Origin: Streptomyces hirsutus
GTDB taxonomy: Bacteria; Actinomycetota; Actinomycetes; Streptomycetales; Streptomycetaceae
Length of the DNA stretch: 32,896 nucleotides
Direction: 5' to 3'
Assembly: GCF_001418415.1 (NCBI RefSeq)
Contig: NZ_LIQT01000010.1
Span: 1 to 32,896 of the forward strand
In this document: positions 22,091-29,664 of the stretch, in pieces
How positions within the stretch are numbered: position 1 is the first letter of the stretch
How the letters are laid out: each line of letters opens with the position of its first letter
Notes under the pieces: generated by a model
The model's input: only the letters and a program-made list of their open reading frames with translations
Told to the model about the DNA's origin: nothing
Database searches by the model: none
Position numbers and translations under genes: made by a program

Positions 22091-23415
22091 TGCCCGACGA
22101 CGCAGCGCCCGCACGCTCAGGAACACGCACGGAGACCCCGACACAGCCACCGCCACGGACATCGCCACGGACGCCACCGCGGCCACGACGGGGAGCAGGT
22201 CCCTGGATCGGCCTGCTCCTGGCCCTGACCCTGCTCCTGGGGACCCTGCTGGTCCTCGGCCTCCCGGACCGCGACGACGGGCGGCAGGACGGCGGCGGCG
22301 GCGCCTGCACTCCGCACACCGTCGCGTCCTGGGCCGAGGACGACGCCCTCACCTCCGAGTTCGCCCGCTACGGCGACGACGGCGCCCGTACCGACGACTG
22401 GACGGGGGGCGACGGCACGCACTCGGTGCGGCTGCCCGACGGCCGCTTGCTGTGGCTGTTCTCCGACACGTTCCTGGGCCGCGTGCACAGCCCGCCCAAC
22501 CCGGTCGGCGAGTCGTACGCCTGGCGGGACATGACCGCGCCGATGGTGCGCAACTCGGCCGTCCTGATGCGCGACGGCCGGCTGGAGTCCACGCTCCCCG
22601 CCCCGCTCTTCCCCGATCCCGCCCCGGACCAGTGGCGCTGGCCGGTCGGCGCCCGGGTCGAACCCCGCTCCCCCGGTTCCACGGAGCAGGTCGTCCGCGT
22701 GCTGCTGTGGGTGCGTACGGCGGGGCAGTCCCCGTGGATCTACGGGGTGCCCACCGCCACCGAGGTCGCCACGCTCTCCCTGCCCGATCTGCGCCTGGAG
22801 TCGGTGGAGACGGTGCTCGACCAGCGGGAGGTGCCCGATCCGTCCCGGCGGGTGCTGTTCGGCACGACCCTGGTCGAGGAGGACGGCTGGACGTACGTCT
22901 TCGGCGGCGACGACGGCCGGGCCGTCTCCCGCGAGGCCTCGCAGGCGTACGTGGCGCGGGTCCCGGAGGGCGGGCTCGCCGACCCGGCTGCCTGGGAGTA
23001 CTGGGACGGCACGGCGTGGCAGACCCGCGCCCGCCCGCGCCCGGTGCTCGGGGACGGACGGCGCACCGGTGTGGGCAGCGCCTTCTCGGTGGTGCGGGAG
23101 GGCAGGACGTACGTCCTGTTCACGATGGCCACGGGGGTGAAGGGGCTGACGACGGTGGCGGCGTACTGGTCCTGCTCCCCCACCGGACCGTGGCGCGGCC
23201 CGGCGAAGGAGTTCAGCCCCGCGCTGCCGCACGGCGGGACCGGCGCGTACAACCCGCAGACGCACCCGGAGCTGAGCGGCGACGGACGGCTGGTGCTCAG
23301 CTACGACGTGAACCTGCTCGAGACGTCCGGCGCCGGCGCCGCCGTGACGCTCAGCCGGAACGTGTCCCTGTACCGGCCCCGGTTCATGACCGTCCGGCTG
23401 GGACCGGGACGGTGA
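22090..23415 (+). CDS. Membrane-anchored DUF4185-like propeller protein
   Basis: A 441-aa protein with a Pro/Thr/Arg-rich cytoplasmic N-terminus, one membrane helix (about 37-58, WIGLLLALTLLLGTLLVLGL) and a large outside domain. Repeated blade-like pieces (LWLFSDTFLG, WTYVFGGDDGRAVS, YVLFTMATGVKG, YNPQTHPELSGDGRLVLSYDVN) suggest a five-bladed beta-propeller of the DUF4185/DUF5005 kind, related in fold to glycosidase-like families. I do not know its substrate. Start choice: the frame is open back to a GTG at 21991, but that would translate the octamer repeat. The GTG at 22090 fits the putative leaderless promoter. The 3' end overlaps the convergent transporter gene by 32 bp, with no terminator between. 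Confidence 0.75.
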   Translation: MPDDAAPARSGTRTETPTQPPPRTSPRTPPRPRRGAGPWIGLLLALTLLLGTLLVLGLPDRDDGRQDGGGGACTPHTVASWAEDDALTSEFARYGDDGARTDDWTGGDGTHSVRLPDGRLLWLFSDTFLGRVHSPPNPVGESYAWRDMTAPMVRNSAVLMRDGRLESTLPAPLFPDPAPDQWRWPVGARVEPRSPGSTEQVVRVLLWVRTAGQSPWIYGVPTATEVATLSLPDLRLESVETVLDQREVPDPSRRVLFGTTLVEEDGWTYVFGGDDGRAVSREASQAYVARVPEGGLADPAAWEYWDGTAWQTRARPRPVLGDGRRTGVGSAFSVVREGRTYVLFTMATGVKGLTTVAAYWSCSPTGPWRGPAKEFSPALPHGGTGAYNPQTHPELSGDGRLVLSYDVNLLETSGAGAAVTLSRNVSLYRPRFMTVRLGPGR

Positions 23416-24451
23416 CGTCCTCGGCCACCGCCGGGGCGACCGCCTCGGGCGGGTCGACGGCGTCGCGCGAGCGGCGTTTGGCGATCACCGCGCACACCAT
23501 GAGCTGCATCTGGTGGAACAGCATCAGCGGCAGCACGGCCAGCGAGGCCTGCGCGCCGAACAGCACGCTCGCCATGGGCAGTCCGGCGGCCAGGGACTTC
23601 TTCGAACCGGCGAACTGGATCGCGATCCGGTCCGCCCGGCCGAACTTCAGCGCCTTGGCCCCGTACCAGGTCAGCAGCAGCATCGCGGCGAGGAGTACGG
23701 CCTCCACGGCGAGCAGTCCACCGAGCCGGGCCGGGCTCACCTGGTGCCAGACGCCCTCGACCATGCCCTGGCTGAACGCGGTGTAGACGACGAGCAGGAT
23801 CGAGCCCCGGTCGACCAGCCCCAGCACCTTCCGGTGGCGGAGGACGAACTCCCCCACCCAGCGGCGCAGCACCTGGCCAGCGACGAACGGCACCAGCAGT
23901 TGCAGCACGATCTTCGTCACCGAGTCGGCCGAGAACCCGCCGGAGCCCAGGCTCCCGTCGCCGCCTCCGCCCCCGCCGAGCAGCGCCGCCGCCAGCAGCG
24001 GGGTCGCCACGATGCCGGCCAGTGAGGAGAAGGAGCCGGCGCAGATCGCGGCGGGCACGTTGCCGCGGGCGAGGGAGGTGAAGGCGATCGACGACTGGAT
24101 GGTGGACGGGACGAGGGTGAGGAAGAGCAGGCCCTGATAGAGGGGGTCGCTCAGAATTCCGGCCGGGACGAAGCCGCGGGCGGCCAGGCCGAGCAGCGGG
24201 AAGACGACGAAGGTGCAGGCCAGGACGGTGCCGTGGAGCCGCCAGTGCCTCAGCCCGTCCAGTGCCTCACGGGTGGAGAGGCGGGCTCCGTAGAGGAAGA
24301 AGAGGAAGGCGATGGCTGCGGTGGAGGCGCCGGAGGCGAGGTCGGCGCCAGCGCCGCGCGCCGGGAGCAGCGCGGCCAGGCCCACCGTCCCGAGCAGGAG
24401 CAGGATGTACGGGTCGACCGGCATCCGGCTCGGCCAGTGCGGGCGTTTCAC
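23384..24451 (-). CDS. Bile acid:sodium symporter (SBF-like) family protein
   Basis: A 355-aa membrane protein with about ten hydrophobic helices. Family features include the discontinuous substrate-helix stretches LVPSTIQSSIAFTSLARGN and FAGSKKSLAAGLPMASVLFG, and the helix MPVDPYILLLLGTVGLAALLP near the N-terminus. It belongs to the SBF-like branch (UPF0073/YfeH-like), which exports or imports organic anions; the substrate is unknown. The GTG at 24451 is used here; an ATG at 24424 (MPVDPY) is a possible alternative, as both have weak ribosome sites. A glycine-run loop (GGGGGGDGSLGSGG) is unusual. It is divergent from a LysR regulator with a 168-bp control region, the standard arrangement for a LysR-controlled target. 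Confidence 0.88.
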   Translation of the reverse strand: MKRPHWPSRMPVDPYILLLLGTVGLAALLPARGAGADLASGASTAAIAFLFFLYGARLSTREALDGLRHWRLHGTVLACTFVVFPLLGLAARGFVPAGILSDPLYQGLLFLTLVPSTIQSSIAFTSLARGNVPAAICAGSFSSLAGIVATPLLAAALLGGGGGGDGSLGSGGFSADSVTKIVLQLLVPFVAGQVLRRWVGEFVLRHRKVLGLVDRGSILLVVYTAFSQGMVEGVWHQVSPARLGGLLAVEAVLLAAMLLLTWYGAKALKFGRADRIAIQFAGSKKSLAAGLPMASVLFGAQASLAVLPLMLFHQMQLMVCAVIAKRRSRDAVDPPEAVAPAVAEDVTVPVPAGRS

Positions 24452-24555
24452 GGTGCTTCACTTGCTCCACTCACTCGGGGTCCACTGGGTTCCGCCGGGG
24501 CGCCCCCGTACGGGCACGAGGAGCCCCTCCCCATCCTGCTCCCTCCCTCCGTGAT

Positions 24556-24600
24556 CGGGAATCCCGCATACCGCTCTCACTGCCATCACGTATCGCGATA
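24556..24600. promoter_or_regulatory. Divergent control region with candidate LysR sites
   Basis: TATCGCGATA (24591-24600) is a perfect palindrome 20 bp from the LysR start. CGGGAATCCCG (24556-24566) is a second near-palindrome 24 bp further left. A -10-like TAGTCT (24608-24613) sits six bases before the LysR ATG, which would make that mRNA leaderless. Confidence 0.4.
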
Positions 24601-24619
24601 GCCGCGCTAGTCTGCCGGG

Positions 24620-25510
24620 ATGGCGGACGAGATGTACGACCCGACGCAGCTGCGGACCTTCCTGTCCGTGGCGCAGACGCTGTCCTTCACGCAGGCGGCG
24701 CGCCGTCTCGGGCTGCGGCAGTCGACGGTCAGCCAGCATGTGCGTCGGCTGGAGGACGCCACCGGGCGGCAGTTGTTCACCCGCGACACGCACTCGGTGG
24801 AACTCACCGAGGACGGCGAGGCGATGCTGGGCTTCGCGCGGCGGATCCTGGACGTGCACGAGCAGGCGGCGCAGTTCTTCACCGGCACCCGGCTGCGCGG
24901 CCGGCTGCGGTTCGGGGCGTCGGAGGACTTCGTCCTGACCCGGTTGCCGGAGATCCTGGAGCGGTTCCGGTACGAGCATCCCGAGGTCGACCTGGAGCTG
25001 ACGGTCGAGCTGTCGGGCACGCTGCACGAGAAGCTGGCCGCCGGTGAGCTGGACCTGGTGCTCGCGAAGCGGCGGCCGAAGGACCCGCGGGGTGAGCTGG
25101 TGTGGCACGACGAGCTGGTGTGGATCGGCGCGCAGGGGCTGCGTCTCGATCCCGGCCGTCCGGTGCCGCTGATCGTGTACCCACCGCCGGGCATCACCCG
25201 CGAGCTCGCGCTGCGGGCGCTGGAGCGGCAGGGCCGTGAGTGGCGGATCGTCTGCACCAGCGGCAGTCTCAACGGCCTGGTCGCGGCGGCCCGCGCCGGA
25301 CTCGGCGTGATGGTGCACGCGCGCGGGATGATCCCGCCGGGGCTGGTGCGGATGCCGGACCGGGCGGAGCTGCCGGAGCCGGGCCAGGTGGACTTCGTGG
25401 TGGCGCACGGCCGGCGGCGCCCCTCCGCGCAGGGCGCGGCGCACGCGCTGGCGGCGGCGATCCTCTCGGGCGGCGACCGCCTGCACCGCACCGGCGGACG
25501 GGCCCGCTGA
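24620..25510 (+). CDS. LysR-family transcriptional regulator
   Basis: A 296-aa LTTR. Residues 7-66 hold the winged helix-turn-helix (LRTFLSVAQTLSFTQAARRLGLRQSTVSQHVRRLEDATGRQLF). Residues 92-285 form the two-lobed co-inducer domain (GRLRFGASEDF; LAAGELDLVLAKRRP; LNGLVAAARAGLGVMVH). The length is typical. The ATG at 24620 has only a poor ribosome site and a -10-like TAGTCT six bases before it. It is transcribed away from the SBF-like transporter gene, its probable target. The co-inducer is unknown. Confidence 0.95.
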   Translation: MADEMYDPTQLRTFLSVAQTLSFTQAARRLGLRQSTVSQHVRRLEDATGRQLFTRDTHSVELTEDGEAMLGFARRILDVHEQAAQFFTGTRLRGRLRFGASEDFVLTRLPEILERFRYEHPEVDLELTVELSGTLHEKLAAGELDLVLAKRRPKDPRGELVWHDELVWIGAQGLRLDPGRPVPLIVYPPPGITRELALRALERQGREWRIVCTSGSLNGLVAAARAGLGVMVHARGMIPPGLVRMPDRAELPEPGQVDFVVAHGRRRPSAQGAAHALAAAILSGGDRLHRTGGRAR

Positions 25511-25903
25511 CCGGAGGGCGCCGGCCGGGGTCCGTCGGCCGGGGGCCGCTCCGACGCACAGGCCCCACCAGGCGCGCCATGCACACCATGTGCGCCATGT
25601 GTGCCATGTGCGCCATGCACATCGTGCGCCTTCAGAACTCCCGCCCCGCGCCCGCCGGCACACCCCACCCCCTCCGATGGAGAGATTCGGTGGAGATTAC
25701 GGCGCCGAACCTTACTCAAAAGTCAGGTTTCTGTCCGACCCTTCCCCATGTGAGCGCATTTTCCTTCGCCGGCCGGCCCGCACCACCGTACCGACCGGTT
25801 TCCCGGCCCCTCCCGTCCTCCGACCGGTTGGGGTAGCTTTCACCGCGCTGTGCAGGGGGAACGCGGGTTCGCCATTCGACGGCCGAGGAGCGGGGAGCGG
25901 GGA
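25511..25903 (+). promoter_or_regulatory. 393-bp gap: tandem 9-mers and control region of the acyl-CoA synthetase gene
   Basis: No gene was found. It holds a 9-bp tandem repeat (25574-25627) and, nearer the next gene, CCGACCGGTT twice (25791-25800 and 25820-25829, 29 bp apart) followed by TAGCTT (25834-25839), a possible -10. The repeated motif is a candidate operator; its flanking 16-mer at 25787-25802 is shared with 15150-15165. Confidence 0.45.
25574..25627. repeat. 9-bp tandem repeat, six units of GCGCCATGT type
   Basis: Units start at 25574, 25583, 25592, 25601, 25610 and 25619: GCGCCATGC, ACACCATGT, GCGCCATGT, GTGCCATGT, GCGCCATGC, ACATCGTGC. It lies 63 bp past the LysR stop. Confidence 0.85.
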
Positions 25904-27730
25904 TTGCGCGAGTTCACCAGCCCTGCGCCGGCGCTGCCACCCCTGGTGGGCGGTCTGGCCGACGTGGTCTTCCAGTACGCCGAGGAGGACCCGCGGCGGG
26001 TCGCGCTGGGCCGCAAGGACGCGGCCGGCGCGTGGCAGGACGTGACGAGCGCCGAGTTCCGTGACGAGGTGCTGGCGCTGGCCAAGGGCCTGCTGGCCGA
26101 CGGCGTCCGGTTCGGCGACCGGGTCGCGATCATGTCCCGTACCCGCTACGAGTGGACGCTGTTCGACTTCGCGCTGTGGACGATCGGCGCGCAGGTCGTG
26201 CCGGTCTACCCCACGTCGTCCGCCGAGCAGTGCCGCTGGATGCTGCACGACGCCGAGGTGACGGCGACGGTGGTGGAGCACGAGGACCACGCGATGACGA
26301 TCGCCACCGTCATCGACCGGCTGCCGCGGATGCGCCGGCTGTGGCAGCTCGACTCCGGCGCGGTGCAGGAGTTGTACGAAGCGGGCGCGCACCTGGACGA
26401 CGACGTGGTGCACCGGCACCGCAGGGCGGTCACCCCCGACACGGTGGCGACCGTCATCTACACCTCCGGCACCACCGGCCGCCCCAAGGGCTGTGTCCTC
26501 TCGCACGGCAACTTCATGTACGAGGCCGACACCGTCATGGACCGCTGGGAGCCGGTGTTCCACTCCCGCAAGGGCGACCAGCCGGCGACGCTGCTGTTCC
26601 TGCCGCTGGCGCACGTCTTCGGACGGATGGTGGAGGTGGCCGGCATCCGCGGCAAGGTGAGGTTCGGGCACCAGCCGCGGCTCGACGCGGCGGTCCTGAT
26701 GCCCGATCTGGCCGCGTTCCGGCCCACGTTCATCCTGGCCGTGCCCTACATCTTCGAGAAGGTGTTCAACGCGGCGCGGCGCAAGGCGGAGCGGGAGGGC
26801 CGCTCGGGGCCGTTCGAGCGGGCCGTCGAGGTGGCCGTCGGATACGCGGACGCCGTCGAGGCGAAGGCCTGGGGCATCGGGCCCGGGCCCTCGGCGTCCC
26901 TGCGGATACAGCATCGGCTGTTCGACAAGCTGGTCTACGCGAAGATCCGCGACGCGATGGGCGGGAGGATCCGGCACGCCATGTCGGGCGGTTCGGCGAT
27001 GGACCGCCGGCTCGGGCTGTTCTTCGCGGGCGCGGGCGTGCACATCTACGAGGGGTACGGACTGACGGAGTCGACGGCGGCCGCCACCGCCAACCCGCCC
27101 GAGCGGACCCGGTACGGCACGGTCGGCCGGCCCATTCCGGGGGTGGGCGTGCGTCTCGGGGACGACGGCGAGATCTGGCTCAACGGCGGCACCGTCTTCC
27201 AGGGTTATCTCAACGATCCCCGGGCCACCGACGAGACCCTGCACGACGGCTGGCTGGCCACCGGCGACCTGGGCTCCCTGGACGAGGACGGCTATCTCAC
27301 CCTCACCGGGCGCAAGAAGGAGATCCTGGTGACCTCGGGTGGCAAGAGCGTCTCACCGGGAGTGCTGGAGGAGCGGGTGCGGGACCATCCGCTGGTGAAC
27401 CAGTGCATCGTCGTCGGCAACGACCGCCCGTACGTCGCCGCCCTGGTCACCCTGGACTCGGAGGCGGTCGAGCACTGGCTGTCGATGCGCGGCGAACCGA
27501 GCCTGTCACCGGCCGAGCTGGTGCGGGACGCGGCGCTGGAGGCGGAGGTGCGGCGGGCCGTGGTGACGGCCAACACCCTGGTCTCGAAGGCGGAGTCGAT
27601 CCGGACCTTCCGGATTCTGGCGCAGCCGTTCACCGAGGAGAACGGACTGCTCACACCGTCGCTGAAGCTGAAGCGCAGGGCGATCGAGAAGGCGTACGAG
27701 AAGGAGGTCGAGGCGCTGTACCGCGCGTGA
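25904..27730 (+). CDS. Long-chain fatty acyl-CoA synthetase (AMP-forming)
   Basis: A 608-aa ANL-superfamily adenylating enzyme that activates fatty acids to acyl-CoA through acyl-AMP. The P-loop YTSGTTGRPKG (186-196), the A5 motif YEGYGLTES, the A7/A8 region GWLATGDLGSLDEDGYLTLTGRKKEIL and the C-terminal catalytic Lys in SLKLKRR are all present. The TTG at 25904 is chosen because the protein then begins MREF, as actinobacterial FadD15-like proteins do as I remember them, and GGAG lies six bases upstream. The earlier ATG at 25850 has no ribosome site. Upstream, paired CCGACCGGTT motifs suggest control by a TetR-type regulator. It is monocistronic. Confidence 0.93.
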   Translation: MREFTSPAPALPPLVGGLADVVFQYAEEDPRRVALGRKDAAGAWQDVTSAEFRDEVLALAKGLLADGVRFGDRVAIMSRTRYEWTLFDFALWTIGAQVVPVYPTSSAEQCRWMLHDAEVTATVVEHEDHAMTIATVIDRLPRMRRLWQLDSGAVQELYEAGAHLDDDVVHRHRRAVTPDTVATVIYTSGTTGRPKGCVLSHGNFMYEADTVMDRWEPVFHSRKGDQPATLLFLPLAHVFGRMVEVAGIRGKVRFGHQPRLDAAVLMPDLAAFRPTFILAVPYIFEKVFNAARRKAEREGRSGPFERAVEVAVGYADAVEAKAWGIGPGPSASLRIQHRLFDKLVYAKIRDAMGGRIRHAMSGGSAMDRRLGLFFAGAGVHIYEGYGLTESTAAATANPPERTRYGTVGRPIPGVGVRLGDDGEIWLNGGTVFQGYLNDPRATDETLHDGWLATGDLGSLDEDGYLTLTGRKKEILVTSGGKSVSPGVLEERVRDHPLVNQCIVVGNDRPYVAALVTLDSEAVEHWLSMRGEPSLSPAELVRDAALEAEVRRAVVTANTLVSKAESIRTFRILAQPFTEENGLLTPSLKLKRRAIEKAYEKEVEALYRA

Positions 27731-27749
27731 GGTCCGCCACACGGCGGCG

Positions 27750-27764
27750 TTCCGGGCCCCGGAA
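27750..27764 (+). terminator. Small hairpin after the acyl-CoA synthetase gene
   Basis: TTCCGG and CCGGAA surround a 3-nt loop, 19 nt beyond the stop codon. Weak; termination is only possible. Confidence 0.3.
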
Positions 27765-27802
27765 GTGCGCTCACGGCGCGTGAATTGTGCCGTCAGGAAT
27801 GC

Positions 27803-27817
27803 ATCACGGGCGGTGAT
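27803..27817. promoter_or_regulatory. Inverted repeat ATCAC-N5-GTGAT upstream of the aldo/keto reductase
   Basis: Five-base arms around GGGCG, 50 bp before the GTG start and followed at once by TTGACC (27820-27825), a -35-like hexamer. No -10 could be fixed. Confidence 0.3.
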
Positions 27818-27866
27818 CGTTGACCATGGGAGTTCCACCGGACCCCGACCGAAGGATCGAGAGCTC

Positions 27867-28694
27867 GTGAGCATGGTCCCCCCGATCACCCTGAACAACG
27901 GCGTCGCGATGCCCCAACTGGGTTTCGGCGTCTGGCAGGTACCGGACGACGAGGCCGAGACAGCCGTCGCGGCGGCGCTGGAGGCGGGCTACCGCAGCAT
28001 CGACACCGCGGCGGCGTACGGCAACGAGGAGGGAACCGGCCGGGCCGTCGCCGCCTCGGGCGTTCCCCGCGAGGACCTCTTCGTCACCACCAAACTCTGG
28101 AACGACGACCAGGGGTACGACGCCACCCTGCGCGGTTTCGACACCTCCCTGTCCAAGCTCGGCCTGGACTACGTGGACCTGTACCTCATCCACTGGCCGA
28201 CACCGGCCCGCGACCGTTATGTCGACACGTACCGGGCGTTCGAGAAGCTGTACGCCGAGGGCCGGATCCGCGCCGTCGGCGTGTCCAACTTCCTGCCCGA
28301 GCACCTGGAGCGCCTGCTCGGCGAGACGTCGGTCGTACCGGCCGTCAACCAGATCGAGCTGCACCCGCATCTCCAGCAGTCCGCCGCGCGGGAGTACCAC
28401 GCGGAGCGGGGCATCGCCACGGAGGCCTGGTCGCCGCTCGGCCAGGGCAAGGGCCTGCTGGAGGTCCCGGCGATCGTGGCCATCGCCCGGAAGCACGGGC
28501 GTACTCCGGCACAGGTCGTGCTGCGCTGGCACCTCCAGCTCGGCAACGTCGTCATCCCCAAGTCGGTGACGCCGTCGCGGATCAAGGAGAACATCGACGT
28601 GTTCGGCTTCAGCCTGGACGCGGAGGACCTCGCGGCGATCAGTGCCCTCGACGAGGACCGCCGTCTGGGCCCGGACCCGGCGACGGTGAACTGA
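27867..28694 (+). CDS. Aldo/keto reductase
   Basis: A 275-aa NADPH-dependent aldo/keto reductase of the 2,5-diketo-gluconate reductase type. The catalytic tetrad is intact: Asp46 and Tyr51 (IDTAAAYGNE), Lys76 (TTKLWN) and His109 (YLIHWP). VGVSNF and the NADPH-binding IPKSVTPSRIKEN stretch are canonical. The GTG at 27867 follows GAAGGA; the ATG two codons later is less well spaced. It is monocistronic and convergent with a short-chain dehydrogenase gene, with a shared two-way terminator between. Substrate unknown: this family reduces many aldehydes and ketones. Confidence 0.94.
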   Translation: MSMVPPITLNNGVAMPQLGFGVWQVPDDEAETAVAAALEAGYRSIDTAAAYGNEEGTGRAVAASGVPREDLFVTTKLWNDDQGYDATLRGFDTSLSKLGLDYVDLYLIHWPTPARDRYVDTYRAFEKLYAEGRIRAVGVSNFLPEHLERLLGETSVVPAVNQIELHPHLQQSAAREYHAERGIATEAWSPLGQGKGLLEVPAIVAIARKHGRTPAQVVLRWHLQLGNVVIPKSVTPSRIKENIDVFGFSLDAEDLAAISALDEDRRLGPDPATVN

Positions 28695-28726
28695 CCTCCG
28701 GACGGACCCGCCCGCACCTCCGGACC

Positions 28727-28765
28727 ACGGACGGCGGCCTCCCCCTGGGGGAGGCCGCCGTCCGT
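28727..28765. terminator. Bidirectional terminator between convergent genes
   Basis: Arms 28727-28745 and 28747-28765 are perfect 19-nt reverse complements around a single base, so the hairpin has about 17 base pairs. It serves both the aldo/keto reductase (plus) and the SDR (minus). Confidence 0.88.
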
Positions 28766-28796
28766 CTGTCCCTCCGGCCGTCCGGCCGGGGCTTCG

Positions 28797-29498
28797 TCAG
28801 TTGGGCTGGCCGACGGGACGGACGACCACGGTGTTGACGTCCACCCCGGCCGGCTGTCGCATCGCCCACACGATCGACTCCGCGATCTGGTCGGCGGTGA
28901 GCAGATGACCGGGCGGGAGACTGCCGTACGAGTCCCAGAACGGGGTCTCGACACGGCCGGGCGCGACGAGGGTGACACCCACGCCCCACTCGGTCACCTC
29001 CCGCCGGGCGTTCTCGGCGAGCCCGGTCACCGCCCACTTGGTCGCACCGTAGAGGTTGCCCGGCGTCGGCACGAACCCGGCGACGCTGCCGACCAGGACG
29101 ATCCGTCCGCGGGTCTCCTTCAGGGCGTCGATGGAGGCCCTGATCAGCAGGGCGGGGCCGAGAACGTTGGTCAGCACCATCTCGGTCCACCCGGCGGGGT
29201 CGCCCTCGGCGACCGAATCGTGGGTGGCGAAACCGGCGTTGGCGACGACCGTGTCCAGTCGGCCGAATGCCGTCAGCACGGTGTCGACCGCGGACCGTAC
29301 GTCGTCGTACTCGGCCGCGTTCCCGGGGACCGTCACCAGCCCTTCCGGTTCCCCGAGCTCCTTCGCGAAGCCGCGCAGCCGCTCCTCGCCGCGGCCCGTG
29401 ACGGCCACCCTCTGCCCCGCGTCCAGCAGCCGCCGGGCCACGGCGGCGCCGATACCGCTGCCGCCGCCGGTGATGAGCGTGACCGGTGAGTCGGTCAT
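28797..29498 (-). CDS. Short-chain dehydrogenase/reductase (SDR)
   Basis: A 233-aa classical SDR. Cofactor motif TGGGSGIG (10-17), NAG (87-89) and the catalytic Ser138, Tyr150 and Lys154 (YGATK) are present. APGRVETPFW is the usual substrate-side motif. An Arg after the second strand (TGRGEE) suggests NADPH preference. The ATG at 29498 follows CAGGGGG. Immediately upstream is a promoter built like those of MerR-family regulators, so the gene is probably induced by a stress or small-molecule signal. The regulator is not in this window. The specific substrate cannot be told. Confidence 0.93.
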   Translation of the reverse strand: MTDSPVTLITGGGSGIGAAVARRLLDAGQRVAVTGRGEERLRGFAKELGEPEGLVTVPGNAAEYDDVRSAVDTVLTAFGRLDTVVANAGFATHDSVAEGDPAGWTEMVLTNVLGPALLIRASIDALKETRGRIVLVGSVAGFVPTPGNLYGATKWAVTGLAENARREVTEWGVGVTLVAPGRVETPFWDSYGSLPPGHLLTADQIAESIVWAMRQPAGVDVNTVVVRPVGQPN

Positions 29499-29530
29499 GG
29501 ATACCCCCTGGGTGTCGTCGAGTGCCGAGG

Positions 29531-29561
29531 AGTCCACCACTTGGAGAGCTCTCCAAGTCAA
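29531..29561 (-). promoter_or_regulatory. MerR-type promoter of the SDR gene
   Basis: On the minus strand TTGACT (29556-29561) is followed, after exactly 19 nt, by TGGACT (29531-29536). The spacer holds the perfect 20-bp palindrome ACTTGGAGAGCTCTCCAAGT (29539-29558). Long spacers carrying a dyad are the hallmark of MerR-regulated promoters. Confidence 0.65.
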
Positions 29562-29583
29562 GCTCGCGCCACCGGACAGGACC

Positions 29584-29609
29584 CTGGGGCCCTGGTCCCA
29601 CGGCCCCGG
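29584..29609 (-). terminator. Hairpin after the methyltransferase gene
   Basis: GGGGCC (29586-29591) pairs with GGCCCC (29602-29607), extended by two further pairs including one wobble, around a 10-nt loop. It lies about 45 nt past the stop and just upstream of the SDR promoter. Confidence 0.45.
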
Positions 29610-29636
29610 ACGGGCCGGACCGGACCGGACCGGGTG

Positions 29637-29664
29637 GGCTAGACCGGGCGGGCTAGACCGGGCG
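29637..29664. repeat. 14-bp tandem duplication spanning the methyltransferase stop codon
   Basis: GGCTAGACCGGGCG occurs twice head to tail (29637-29650 and 29651-29664). The stop TAG (29653-29655, minus) is in the second copy; the first copy gives another TAG out of phase. Confidence 0.8.

Noticed and set aside
25511..25560. Terminator after the LysR gene in the GGCCGGGG repeats
   Set aside because: The repeats are direct (CGGCCGGGG twice), with only 4-bp inverted arms; no stable stem could be drawn.
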